This document shows positions 1 to 10,438 of a DNA stretch of 50,490 nucleotides, one piece after another. Source of the stretch: Chara braunii. Lineage: Eukaryota > Streptophyta > Charophyceae > Charales > Characeae. Both the position numbers and the translations under genes were made by a program. Location: the NCBI GenBank assembly GCA_003427395.1, contig BFEA01000057.1, positions 1,071,518 to 1,122,007 of the forward strand. Reading direction: 5' to 3'. Under the pieces are notes generated by a model. The model was not told the DNA's origin and searched no databases. It was given only the letters and a program-made list of their open reading frames with translations. Position 1 is the first letter of the stretch, and each line of letters opens with the position of its first letter.

Positions 1-1128
1 GTCTTCCGCTGTGCTATTTTATACTTGTATTGAAAGGTCGGTTCTTGTTCTGGTCTACACCTATACGGTATGCAACAGCCCTCCTCTGAAACTTTGGCCA
101 GGAGGTTCCCTCTCCCCCAAGTCCTACCAAACCACCCGGTTCCAAAACCCTTGGCTTTATAGCATCTATTCCAGTCTGCCCGAATAGCGAGCCGAATCTG
201 TTCCATCACCTGAAAGGTCTGTTTTTGAATAACTGTGTTTTCATCACGAAAAACCTTTGCGTTTCTAGCAGACCAAATAACATCCATTATCACTCCACGG
301 CACACCAGGGCTACGTAGCCCCAACCCACGGACAAGCTAATTGCACTTGATGTGGTGCCGTAGAGAATACAATCATCCGTCCACAGAAATTCTTGGCCTG
401 CTATATTTTTCCAGTGGGAAATCCACCAGACCCAGAGCTGGTCGGCCAAGGGGCACAACAGCCAGAGGTGGTTGGCAGACTCCTCTCCCCAGTCACACCT
501 TCTGCATATGGCCGAGATTTCTAATCCTTTAGTTGTTAACCACAAGGCAGTCGGCATAACCTGAAGTGATTGTTGCCAGATCAAACTGGCATGTTTTTGC
601 GAAGGTAAGCGTTTAAGGGCTTTCCACAGTTTATGCCAATCTGGCAAAACAGCATCGTTACCCTTGTCCTTACGAAATCTTCTGGTGGCCTTCAGCACTG
701 GTGCGTCTTGAATCGTAACTGCCTGGATTGCCACCCCAACCTTGGGTCTATACTGGAACAGCGGAATTGGCTCCGTTACTCCCGTTTTGTCCTTTGGCCA
801 ACCGTACATTAAAGGCTCAACTTTGAAATTCTCTGCTTCTCCCAAATACAGGAAAGAGGTCAACTTCTTCGACTGGACCTGTTCCAAAACTCTTACCTCT
901 GTTAAGTCTGCCATGTCCAGGATTACTGAATCTCCTTCCAACATAAGGAATATCTGACCTTTACTGCTCTTTTTTTTCCTCCAAACTTGCACTGCTGTTC
1001 CGGCCACCAGATCCGGGCCCTGCACTCTCAGGCATTTCCCCCCCTCAGGTGCTGTAAGCCACGTTCCTTGTTCCGGAGAGTGTCTGTTCTTCAGCAGCCA
1101 GGCCCAGCAGGCTGGAATGGCTTTCATT
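1..1128 (-). pseudogene. LINE A ORF2, C-terminal part (zf-RVT region), runs off the window
   Basis: An open minus-strand frame of about 375 codons runs from an in-frame ATG at 1127 to the window edge without a stop. Near 440-505 it encodes a zf-RVT type finger (CRRCDWGEES..., then HLWLLC), the zinc-binding region found after the reverse transcriptase in plant non-LTR retrotransposons. It is the direct continuation of the LINE frame that breaks off at 3646: both sides share AATGAAAGCCA and the protein resumes with MKAIPACW. So this is not a separate element but the distal half of LINE A, cut off by the 1129-3645 insertion. The element cannot make intact ORF2 here because the proximal half carries stops and frameshifts. 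Family assignment is firm; the true 3' end lies outside the window. Confidence 0.85.
1118..1128. repeat. Target-site duplication, left copy
   Basis: TGGCTTTCATT occurs here and again at 3646-3656, exactly bounding the inserted 2.5 kb. Both copies lie inside LINE A coding sequence, and removing one copy plus the insert makes the LINE reading frame continuous. The flanking strand reads TTTCATT/AG at the right junction, which fits an L1-like T-rich/A nick. Confidence 0.85.
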
Positions 1129-1167
1129 TTTATTTTTATTTTATTTTATTTTTATTTTATTTTTTTT
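1129..1167 (-). repeat. A-rich retroposon tail
   Basis: On the minus strand this is a run of A with single T interruptions (AAAAT/AAAAAT units), containing several AATAAA-like hexamers. It directly abuts the left target-site duplication and is the 3' end of the retroposed insertion. Confidence 0.75.
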
Positions 1168-2218
1168 GGAAAAAACAACCCGAGAGGATGCTAGGGGTGC
1201 TGATAAGAGCAGACATCACTAGCGTGCACGAGGAGGCTCCATCTATTGGTGGGGAGCAGCACCTGCTGGAAATCGGGTCCAGCGTCCCTCAACAATTATA
1301 TCCAGGTGTACCGTATCGCACCCGAAGACATGTCAATATGCCACGTGTCGATCCAACAGAATGCGTATGTAATCAACCGAGGCAACACGGTAGCATAGTC
1401 TATCCGAAAAGCAGCATTGATTGCCCTCAAATGAGGGGATTAACTGCTCATCATGGTTAGAACAAAATCCCTGTTCCAAAACCCTCATCGTCCGCTCATC
1501 AAAACGTTCGCAGCACGGTGAAAGGGAGAGGTAATTAGAACAGGAAATCAGAGGAACTTATTATGGCCAATTCCGAAATTATCACTAAGTATCTCTCACA
1601 AATCTATCCGGAAGTTGCCATATCCCCCCACGATTCTCATGATCAGTGGTTCGCGTCACAAGGAGGAGAGACCATTCCATTCCGCAACGGGAAATCATCT
1701 CCCAACTTTGAAGCCCTCGTCAAGATCTAACAGGCTCTTGCACAACGTGAGAGGGGAGGGAATTCGAGGAAGGGATATATAGTTTACCACGTTGAAGTTG
1801 ACTATTACCACAGTGCGGGAAAACAGAGATACAGTTTACCATGTCGAACCTCAGTGCGGGAAAACAGAGGACCGACGATGAAGTAGCACCATCACGTTAC
1901 TCGCCCGATCGGATCAAATGAAACACAAACCTACCTCCTACGAACCAGTCCCCCTGCTCATATGTAAAGTCGATGAAACTGTGTATTCCAGATTCAAAAC
2001 CGAAATCACACTCAAGCAGCAATCAGTCCCCTCATCACGCCTATCGAGCTACTCGACAGAACCATTATTGTAAACAACCGCAAAGGAGTCCAGATCACGA
2101 ATAATACTCAAAAAAAGAGGATCGACAAAAGCATGCTCCCGCTGTCATGCATCCCCTACGGCACCGCTCCAGTCATCCACCACCCTTTCTCTGTCCCACC
2201 CCTCCCTCCGTAGAGACT
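1168..2218 (-). other. Trailer (3' untranslated part) of the retroposed insertion
   Basis: No credible ORF was found on either strand. It lies between the stop of the insertion's ORF and its A-rich tail, so I read it as 3' UTR. Around 1781-1875 a short motif is duplicated: a phrase starting AGTTTACCA and ending CAGTGCGGGAAAACAGAG occurs twice about 50 bases apart. Confidence 0.45.
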
Positions 2219-3364
2219 CTACCCCACCCTACAACCCTCCCGCCCGACCCCACCCGGATCCCATGAAAGAAGCGGCATGTCATACCACGCAATCGATGAG
2301 CCCCCAATCATCATAAACCTGCCCAAAGACGACCCTCCCCCAACGAGCTCGCCTTTCCCAAGCACAGCAACGGTCATACCCCCCTTGAATTCGATATTAT
2401 CACCTCCATTGCTAGCATCCTGTCTGTCTCGGACACATGCACGAAGCTCACCTTCGTCGCTGGTATCATGGTGCTTATCGGTATTGTTGTTGTTGCTACA
2501 ATCGTCACCACTAATGTNGATATCACGTAGTATATTANTNTTGTTGTTGTTTTCACCGTCGAGGACGTCATCATTCCCAGGTACGCATAAACGCGAGATC
2601 GGACCACCCTTCCCTCTATTGCGCACCGTGTGGACAACTCCGAACTTGATGTCGTTATTATCGCCCTCATTTATATCGTTGTCATTATTGTTGTCGTCGT
2701 GAGTGATGTTGAAATTTCGATCGCCAACGTCCGCGTAATTGTCGGTATTGTAGTTATGGTCATCGGCGATGTGGTTGCTGGCTTGGCCGGGATTGTTGTT
2801 GACATAGTTGGCGGCCGTACTTGCATCGTTACCAACGGCTATGTGGTTGCTGGCCTCATCGGGATTGTTGTTGACATAGCTGCCGGCCACAATTGCATCA
2901 TTTTCGGGATTGTTGTTGACATAGCTGCCGGCCGCACTTGCATCGTTACCAACGGCGATGTGGTTGCTGGCCTCACCGGGATTGTTGTTGACATAACTGC
3001 CGGCCACAGTTGCTTCGTTTTCAGCATCGTCCGTGAAATCGTCCTCGCTGTCGAAGTATCGGGCCTCCAGCACAGCATTCAGAGCTTGCCCCTCCTCAAG
3101 CTCCTCATAGTGGCGCTGCAACAAAGTATCCCATCGTGGCCAATCCAGACACGCTTGCAGGTGGGGGGGCGGCCCCTCCTCCATCCCCCTTGATATCTCC
3201 AATAGAGCCTGCATCGCACTCCGGAGCCACGGAATCGACGGAACCCCCTCTGCAGCAGCCGCGGCTCTTAACTCTGCCACCGCAAGGCTGAACCGCTCAC
3301 TAGTCTCCTGAGCAGCTGCAAGCCACACGGCCGCTCCTATCCGCAGATCGCCCGAAGTCGCCAT
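2219..3364 (-). CDS. Hypothetical Asn-rich tandem-repeat protein carried by the retroposed insertion
   Basis: This is a single uninterrupted frame of 381 codons. I start it at the ATG at 3364 because of its strong context (GGCGATGGCG); an upstream in-frame GTG is less likely. Residues 1-100 are Ala/Leu/Glu-rich and probably helical (AAVWLAAAQETSERFSLAVAEL, then QRHYEELEEGQALNAVLEAR). Residues about 110-200 hold four imperfect repeats around YVNNNP, alternating with ASNHIAVGNDAS, with 45- and 70-72-bp spacing in DNA. An Asn/Asp-rich low-complexity tract and a basic segment follow. Three ambiguous bases (2518, 2538, 2540) fall in the last third. There is no zinc knuckle, RT, signal peptide or membrane segment. 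I do not recognise the family. The intact frame in otherwise decayed surroundings suggests a young insertion or selection. Confidence 0.55.
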   Translation of the reverse strand: MATSGDLRIGAAVWLAAAQETSERFSLAVAELRAAAAAEGVPSIPWLRSAMQALLEISRGMEEGPPPHLQACLDWPRWDTLLQRHYEELEEGQALNAVLEARYFDSEDDFTDDAENEATVAGSYVNNNPGEASNHIAVGNDASAAGSYVNNNPENDAIVAGSYVNNNPDEASNHIAVGNDASTAANYVNNNPGQASNHIADDHNYNTDNYADVGDRNFNITHDDNNNDNDINEGDNNDIKFGVVHTVRNRGKGGPISRLCVPGNDDVLDGENNNXXNILRDIXISGDDCSNNNNTDKHHDTSDEGELRACVRDRQDASNGGDNIEFKGGMTVAVLGKGELVGGGSSLGRFMMIGGSSIAWYDMPLLSWDPGGVGREGCRVG

Positions 3365-3645
3365 CGCCACTCACCATACAATTATCACCCCCACTCGTTT
3401 CGCCCCACGTCACACACCCCTGCACACCCTAGTCGTACCCCTCCTCACTAACCCTGCCCTTCTCAGAAGGTCCAAAGAAGACACGCCATGTGGCATGCCA
3501 CTGGGCAGATCGAAGGCCACGTCACAAGGCAGAGAAACCGCCCGTACGTGTCACACAGGGAGTAGGCCGAGCCGTGCCGACCGGTCCCCGACGGGGGACC
3601 AAGGCGCAGGCGGTCGGACTTGCGGCTTCCGATGGCTTCAAGAAT

Positions 3646-3656
3646 TGGCTTTCATT
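3646..3656. repeat. Target-site duplication, right copy
   Basis: This is the second exact copy of the 11-bp TGGCTTTCATT at 1118-1128. It marks the 5' end, in minus-strand terms, of the retroposed insertion and the point where LINE A coding sequence resumes. Confidence 0.85.
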
Positions 3657-6095
3657 AGTAATCTGAAGTTGGCCTCTACGTTACGTAGTCTTGGTAGTTT
3701 CTTTCTTAGTTCTGCCAGGGATAGCCAACACTCACTATCAAAATCCCATAGATCTTTAACCTGAAGAATACCTTCGGCTATCCATGAAAGCCCAAAGTTG
3801 CCTGGTGCTCCATCCGCTGCAAACAGCAAATCGGATTCTTGCTTAATAAACTCATTGTCGAACAACATTTGATTACCAGCTTCTGTAGTAGTACTTGGTT
3901 CCTTAAGAGTTTGTGGTCTCAGTTTGTTCCAAGCGAACAAGATTTTCCTCCAAATTCTGGATTTAGGACGCTTAGTAGTGAAGGAAGTAACATACACAGC
4001 CACACATGCGAAACCTGAGAGAGGCCCCATTCTTTCATCAGAATGTACTCAGCTAAGCAGATCCACAACTTTGACTCTCCTTGTGTTAAACCCTGCACTG
4101 GCCATTTGGCCAGCAACGCAAGATTCTGACGTTTAGAATCTAGGAGCCCCAGCCCTCCCTGTGCCCTGGGTAGGCCAATGGCTTCCCATTCCACTTTTGA
4201 AATAAAGTTGTCGCCTTCTGCTGCTGCTGGTTTCCAGACATATCTTACGCCAACTCTCTTGATTCTTGTGTAGGCTTCCTCCCCTAATAAGTGGATCGTC
4301 ATGGGGAACCAAAGGACCAAAAAGGCTGCCGAGGTTAACACTAAAGCTCTGCCGAACAGGGAGAGCTTGAAGCTCTTCATCCAACCATTGACCTTTGCTG
4401 AAATCTTTTCACTGAGAATGAAATCTTGTGCCTCCCCACTATCCGTGAGAGAAACCTGTACTCCCAAGAACCGCTCTGAGGTGTAAGTCGGGACTCGTCT
4501 CAGTCCCCAATCTACACAAAACTCAAAGGGGGATGGCAGGAAATAAACCGACTTATTCCAATTTATCGAGGCTTCAGACAAGCAACAATACTCATCCAAT
4601 ACAATTCGTAACTCTCTAAGGGTCTCGGGCAAGTTTTCAACAGCCATAGTGAGATCATCCGCTAACGCCCCCCCCTTCCATTGTAGCGAGGGGGAGAGCG
4701 ACAGACCCTTAATCTCGGGATTTGATCTAATGTTATCCAACAGCGTTTCTAGCTGGATCACGAACAGCAAGGGGGCAAGGGGACAGCCTTGGCAAAGGGA
4801 ATGAGACAGTTTAAACTCCCTAGACAGTTTGCCGTTCACAATTACCATGGAGGCCGCATCAATGTACATTGCCTTAGCCCAACTACAAAAACCCTGACCA
4901 AAGCCTAGGTTACGTAGTGATGTGAAGACAAAAGCCCAGCCTACTTTATCGTAGGCTTTCTCCATATCCAATAATAGCACAACGACTTCCCTTTTTTCCT
5001 TATCAATTACTTCTAGGGCCTGTATCGTTGTGAGGATATTTTCGAAAATTTACCTCCCTTTTACGAATGCGCCCTGTTCCCAGCCAATTAGGCTAGGGAG
5101 GAGTTCAGCCAGACGAAGAGCGAGGGCTTTAGCCAGAAACTTATAGACCACATTCAAGACTGAGATGGGCCTGTAGTTTCTGACATCAGTCTTATCTCCT
5201 TTTTTGTAGAGAAAAGAGATCACGCCTTGAGATGTACATTTTGGTAGCGTCCCCGACTCCAATGCCTTGTTGTAGATTGAAAGAAAAAAGGGACAGAACG
5301 ACTCCCACGTTTCCAAAAACAATTCGATTGGGAGGCCATCCAGTCCAGGACATTTGCCTGGAGCCATTTGTTTGGCAGCTTTCCATAGTTCCACCGCTGT
5401 AAGCGGTTCCTCTAGCCGACTGCAGAAGAGATTCTTTTAAGGGAGGGTACCCAGAAATTAGAGACCTTCGACAAGTCAGTTTCCGGCGTGTCAAATGTTC
5501 TTCGCGTCGAGACTATATCCTGGAAATACTCCATTGCGTAGTTGTACAACTGTTCTGTGGAGTTTGTCGTTGGGGCATTCCACTCAAATGGATGTACCAG
5601 CTCTCTAATTGGAGGTTTGCTTTGACGCAGAATCAAGAATCTAAATGTCAATTTCGTCATGCGGTCATACCCCATGATGCCCCTAATCTTGAGCCAATCC
5701 AGCCACTAGGACTGTTTCTGCATCTCCAATGTTTCCAATTTTGCTAGGCTGACCTTCCTTTTTTGCGACCAATAGTAATCCGAGAAGGGATCCCCTCCCA
5801 TTTTACTTTCTGCCTCTGTAATTTCCCTGGTAAAACATTTTTCTGTCCAAGATAGGTTGGCCGCCTTCATCCTAGAGAAGACCTTGAGGTCTGCTTGTAT
5901 TATGCCCAGCCCCACTTCCACCCATCTGTCTTCGTTTTCAAACAGAACCTTGGCTTTTGTCCACGAGGACATTTGATCCTTCACCCAATCAGGAATACCT
6001 TTGTCTTTTAATATAGATACATTTAGTCTAAATGGTGGTCTGTGGCACTCTGTGCCTGTCAATTACATCCTTGAAGATAATATCCATTCCCTCCC
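3646..6095 (-). pseudogene. LINE A ORF2, linker and reverse transcriptase part, 5'-truncated
   Basis: Minus-strand pieces give, in order, the endonuclease-RT linker (6062-5412, in-frame TAG at 5706), the RT fingers and palm (5394-3919) and a thumb/connection region (4030-3646). Recognisable RT blocks are CPGLDGLPIEL, NYRPISVLN, EQGAFVKGR, DMEKAYD, LCQGCPLAPLLF and GALADDL. The catalytic box is LADD rather than the usual F/YADD. Breaks are a TAA at 5050 just after FVKGR, at least one frameshift near 5400-5440 and another near 4000-4030. No endonuclease domain is visible upstream of about 6095; LINE B abuts there. The zinc finger half lies at 1-1128 beyond the retroposed insertion. Confidence 0.85.
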
Positions 6096-6153
6096 TCCTC
6101 TTTTTGCTTTCTGCCTGTCTCCTGCGACCCACCAATAGCTCCTATCCGAATGT

Positions 6154-7312
6154 TCAGGTTGTTATCCTAAAGTCTTCTAGCCCGTAAAAAAACATTGGTC
6201 CAAGATCAATTTCCCATATTCCATTCTTTCCATCTGCCCTCCCTTGCACCAGGTCTCTCTGAACCATTTCAGGCCTGGTTCGCAAACTCTTGTCTTGCCT
6301 ACTTTCCTCCTCCAGTTTGCCATCACTGCTCTTCTCAACAGTTATTTGAACATTCCTCTGATCTGCTTGTTTGTCCACTCCTTGTTTTTAAAGAGTCTCT
6401 CGTTTCTTTCTTGCCATATCACCACAAAGCCTACTGCTCTTGCACTCTGTGCCATGTACCCCCATCCACCTGAGATACTTTGTCCTTCATGAATCCCCCC
6501 TAACGGGCACCACTCCTTTGTCCATGGGAATTCCTTTCCTGTCCATTTCTCCCACTGAGTCGTCCACCATTTCTATATTCTCCTTGATGCAGGGCAGTCC
6601 CACCACAGATGCACAATGGATTTGAAGGCCCATTCGCACCTACTACATTTCAAGTCCACTTTCATCCCCCGTTCCGCCAACCATACTGCTGAAGGCGTGG
6701 CTACCAATGAGACTTGCATAGGATAGATGCCTGACGTTGGTTGGGAATCAGCTTCACCTGTTCCCAGCACTTCCTCAGAGCTTTGCCTATCATGTCTTGC
6801 TCCATTGGCAGAAGTTGTGCCCATCTGGTTCTCGCCACTACTTCTGGGTGTTTCACTGGAATTACACTCCTGTATCCCACTTGTTGTGTGTAGTTGATCA
6901 GGCATACATTCTCTCCTTTTTTTCCTAGTGCTCTTCATTCCCACATCTTGGGATCTAGCTTTAGCAGCGAGATTGGTTTCCCATTCGCCGCCCATGCCAT
7001 CGTTTGGCTTCCTCCTTCCTCGTATGTCCTCACTACCCTGACCTGTGCCAGAGGCGAGCCTAGCCTGGGTTGATCCTCTGTCTCTATCGGAAGTAACCTG
7101 CCTGAGGAAGTGAAGTTCCATTTTTGGAAAATTTGTTTTCCATCCAGGTGGATCACTCGAAGTTCTCACAACTCACTCTCTGCCTGTTCTTGCTGAATAT
7201 AACATGTGCCCGATGGGTCCGTCGTTGCTGGGTTCAAAATCGTCTTCCATTCTTCTGGCACAACTTCAATGATCGTCTGCAGTCGCTCTTCCACTCCCCT
7301 GAGTTGACCTAG
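6154..7312 (-). pseudogene. LINE B ORF2, C-terminal region with zf-RVT finger
   Basis: This is the distal end of LINE B ORF2. From 7312 to about 6740 it continues the RT frame, broken by TGA at 7166 and 6935. Near 6740 the frame shifts and the finger LKCSRCEWAFKSIVHLWWDC (C-x2-C, H-x4-C) is read from the other frame at about 6575-6660. A tryptophan-rich tail (KWWTTQWEKW) follows down to about 6155. The arrangement matches the zf-RVT tail in LINE A at 440-505. No clear poly(A) tail is seen before LINE A sequence starts at about 6095, so the exact 3' end is uncertain. Confidence 0.8.
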
Positions 7313-9454
7313 CTACTCTCTCATCTCCACCGACTGTTTCCACTTTTCTGTTAATCCATCCCATATATCCCTTACTCTCAATACCCCCTTCTCAATCCAT
7401 GCCTTTCCAAAACTCTGTGGTTGACTGTCTACCTTCAACCAAGAAACCTCCTTTGTCTGTAACAATGGATTCTCAAACAATGGTTGTGCCAGCACTTCCA
7501 CCTTCGTTGTTGGTGGAGTCCAAGTGTTCGGCCGCAGCTTCCTCCAAGCTCTGATAATTGCTGCCCATAGTGGAGAGTGTATAACTTTGCGTTGATAGGA
7601 ATGCAGAAACAGGCAAGTCCACTCATCCTCCACTCTTGGTAAGTTTCATCCTTTGGCCAAGGTTTCTTCTACTAGGTGGACCCAGTGTGGGACTGGGTCC
7701 TCCAGACAGGCTCTCACAACCCACTTGATTAGCATTGCTTCGTTCTGCTTGCATGGGTTCACTATTCCCAGGCCCCCTTCCTCTCTTAGGAGGCAGAGCA
7801 TTTCCCATGCCACCTTCGAAATGAAGGCATCATGTACTCCCGCGAATGGTTTCCATATAAACCTTGCTGCTCGTTTCCTTATAAGCTTGTACGTACAATC
7901 TCCGATCTTCCTCACCGCTCCCACGAACCAGAGAAGTGCAAATAGTGCTCCGTTGAGTACGAGGGATCTTCCGAAAAATGATAGATGTGGGGCTTTACCC
8001 TAGGTTACCAGCCTATGAAGAGCTTTCTGAAGCAGCAGATCGTCCTGTATTGCCGCACAGTCCATCAGTGAAATCTGGACTCCCAGAAAACGTTCTGATC
8101 CTCCCTGTTCAATTTTCCTCATCCCCCACTCCACTGCTGACTCGTACTGCTCGGGGAGCAGGCACACCGACTTGTGCCAATTGATCGCCGCTTCTGACAG
8201 TTCAGAGTAGTCGTCTAAACAGTCTTTCAATGCTGTCATTGACTGTTCTGTGTTTTCTGAAACTGCGAAAAGGTCGTCTGCGAGAGCCTTGACTTTGTAT
8301 GATGTTGTTCTCATAGGCATCCCTCTTATTTGAGGGTGTTCCCTGATGTTGTTCAGAACCACCTCAAACTGCAGTGCGAAAAGCAAAGGGGTCAGTGGGC
8401 ATCCTTGTCTGAGTGACCTTGTAAGCGGGAACTCTTCCGAGAGTCTTTCGTTCATGAGAACAGATATCGTTGAGTAAACATACAGCGTCTTGGTCCAAGT
8501 TGTGAAGTTATCCCCAAACCCCATGTACCTTAGTGTTGTAAGAACATATGACCAGTTTACCCGGTCATAAGCCTTCTGTAAGTCCAACAGCAGTACCGCT
8601 ATGTTGAAGTTCTCTCTTTGGATTGTTTCCAGTGTCTCAATCGCAGTGAAGATATTATCGAAAATTGATCTCCCCCTGACAAACGCTGCTTGATCTGACC
8701 TCACCAAGTCTGGAAGGTAGAGCCCTAGTCTCCTTGCAAGTATTTTTGCAAGTATCTTGTAGGAAGCATTTAGTAGTGATATCGGTCTCCAATTTTTGAT
8801 TTTTGTTCGATCTCCCTTTTTAAACAGAACTGAGATGACTCCTCTGCACATACTTTTAGACAGTCTGCCTCCTGTCAGCACCTGATTGCAGATCTCCATT
8901 AGGCTCCCTCCAAGCTCCTGCCACAGCTCCAAGTACAGTTCCACCGGTAGGCCATCACAGCCTAGGGCTTTTTCTTTGGCCATGACCTTCAGCGCTTCTA
9001 AGGCCTCCTCCTCTGTTATTGGCCGATCTAGGTTCAATCGCCCTTGTTGTGACAGCTGAGATCTTGTGTTCTCCCAATGGCTATTTCCATCGTCCAGATT
9101 CGTTACTACCTCTGCCCCTTGTTTTCGAGAGGTCAGGATGTCCCTGTAGTAGATAGCTGGATAGTTACATAACTCCGCCAGCTCTTTAGCTGCCACTTCG
9201 CTGTCGTCGAACGGATGACGGAGTTATGTCATTGATACTGAGGAGCGGCTTGGTAGCAGTTTCTGGAATGACTCCTTTGTCATTCGATCATAAACTGCAA
9301 CCCCTTTCACTTTCAATCGATCCGCCCAAACTTCGGACTTCCTCACTTGCAGTTCATCCCAGTCCTTTATCCTTCTAGCCCGCTCACTTGCAGTTCATCC
9401 CTCCTCCAGATTTTGAACATTGAATCTGAAGTATCCCTTCCCTCTTCTAACTGG
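7313..9454 (-). pseudogene. LINE B ORF2, reverse transcriptase domain
   Basis: The longest intact stretch is 9196-8000 (about 398 codons). It carries GCDGLPVELY, NWRPISLLNASYK, DQAAFVRGRSIFDN, DLQKAYDRVNW, LRQGCPLTPLLFAL and VKALADDLFAV, that is, the ordered RT blocks of an L1-type element. The catalytic box is LADD as in LINE A. The frame continues downstream through TAG at 8000 and TGA at 7646 (RAARFIWKPFAG, GGLGIVNP) to TAG at 7313. Upstream it continues through TAA at 9224 and TGA at 9395 towards the endonuclease. Compared with LINE A, the endonuclease-RT linker is about 90 residues shorter, and an 18-bp piece (GGATGAACTGCAAGTGAG) is repeated there. Dead as it stands because of the stops. 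Confidence 0.9.
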
Positions 9455-10162
9455 TCATGTTGACAGACTTAGACTGATTGGTTTATGGTCTGAGAAGGAC
9501 TGGGTGTTGATGCTCATGTGTTGGACTGCTTCCCATAAGGGAGTTGAGATCAAGACGTAATCTAACCTTCTACTAATTACTCCTATCTCCGGACGTGGAT
9601 TGGAGTACCACGTGAGGCCTTGTTTGTCCGGGTTACACAATCTGTAGGGATCTATCAGGTCCAATTCAGACATTATTCCCAGTAGGGCTTCCTTGTCAGG
9701 GGAGGCTTGTTGGGTTCCCTTTGTGTTGTCTAAAGTCAGATTCCACTCGCCCACCACTACCATTCTTTTGCAGTCCGGCAGCACATAGTCCAGCTCTTCA
9801 CATAATGTTCTTCTTTCCTTCTGGTCAGTCGGTGCGTATACCGTCACGATTATTCATTCCTCGTCATCTATCGGTAATTTAACCCATGCCCACTTACCCT
9901 AGAGGTCAGCATAAAAATCTAAGATTATGGAGTATAATCTTCCGTGAATCAAAATTCCTACTCCTCCTCTCGTGCCTTGAGCTGGTGACCACAGTTGTGG
10001 TCTGTCCCACCAATTTCCTAGTGCTTCCACCTTCTCCTCGCACAACTTCGTCTCTTGCAAGCAGATAATCTGGATGCCATTCTCCTGCACCCAAGCCTTC
10101 AATCTCTCCTTCTTGTGACAACCTCCCGAGTTGCGTAGTCCTCTAACATTCCATGAAGAAAC
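9455..10162 (-). pseudogene. LINE B ORF2, APE-type endonuclease domain
   Basis: This is the endonuclease that nicks target DNA in L1-type elements. Ordered motifs are SSWNVRGL, IICLQETKL, GTRGGVGIL, TVYAPT, VVVGEWN, RRLDYVLIS and FSDHKPIS. All lie in one frame, interrupted by TAG at 9899 and TGA at 9848 and closed by TGA at 9455. The usual GDWN/GDFN catalytic motif reads GEWN here, an Asp-to-Glu change that may itself impair cleavage. A TAA at 10163 lies just before SSWNVRGL. It may be another nonsense mutation or the boundary between a short upstream frame and ORF2. Confidence 0.88.
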
Positions 10163-10438
10163 TTATTTTTTCCCATTCAGACCGCTTTCCCCGTTCTGTT
10201 GGATGGAGCGAGCTGCATGAGGGCTAGGCAACTGCTGTGAGGTGCCGATTGTTCCAGCGAGCCAACAACTGGTCAGATAATTGCGCAAAAAGCGTGATAG
10301 TAACTTCTTCTCCTTCGGTAGCTTTGACTCCACTTCTGTCAGAAACTCCGCCGAACGCGAAGGAAGGACTCTTACTTTTCGTGGCTCCGGTGGATAATTT
10401 CCCTTAACCAAGCCACTGCCTATGAGTCGCCGGCTCAT
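10163..10438 (-). CDS. Short frame just upstream of the LINE B endonuclease
   Basis: This is a 91-codon frame (starting MSRRLIGSGLVKG) in the same phase as the endonuclease and separated from it by one TAA. The sequence is basic (EPRKVRVLPSR, LPKEKKLLSRFLRN) and shows no known domain. It is either the N-terminal extension of ORF2 cut by a nonsense mutation or the tail of the ORF1-ORF2 spacer. I cannot choose between these from the sequence. Confidence 0.35.
   Translation of the reverse strand: MSRRLIGSGLVKGNYPPEPRKVRVLPSRSAEFLTEVESKLPKEKKLLSRFLRNYLTSCWLAGTIGTSQQLPSPHAARSIQQNGESGLNGKK

Larger units (their letters stand above)
1129..3645 (-). mobile_element. 2.5 kb retroposed insertion with A-rich tail inside LINE A
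   Basis: The segment sits between two 11-bp direct repeats inside LINE A ORF2. Read on the minus strand it starts at 3645, has about 280 bases of leader, one ORF (2219-3364), about 1.05 kb of trailer and then an A-rich tail of AAAAT/AAAAAT units (1167 down to 1129). A tail at the 3' end, a target-site duplication and no terminal repeats are hallmarks of target-primed reverse transcription. No reverse transcriptase is encoded, so it was mobilised in trans, probably by a LINE. It could be a processed copy of a host mRNA or one member of a non-autonomous retroposon family; copy number elsewhere would decide. Confidence 0.8.

Noticed and set aside
2277-3193. Plus-strand frames full of IVVDI/GIVV repeats
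   Set aside because: They are the antisense reading of the YVNNNP-encoding repeats of the minus-strand ORF.
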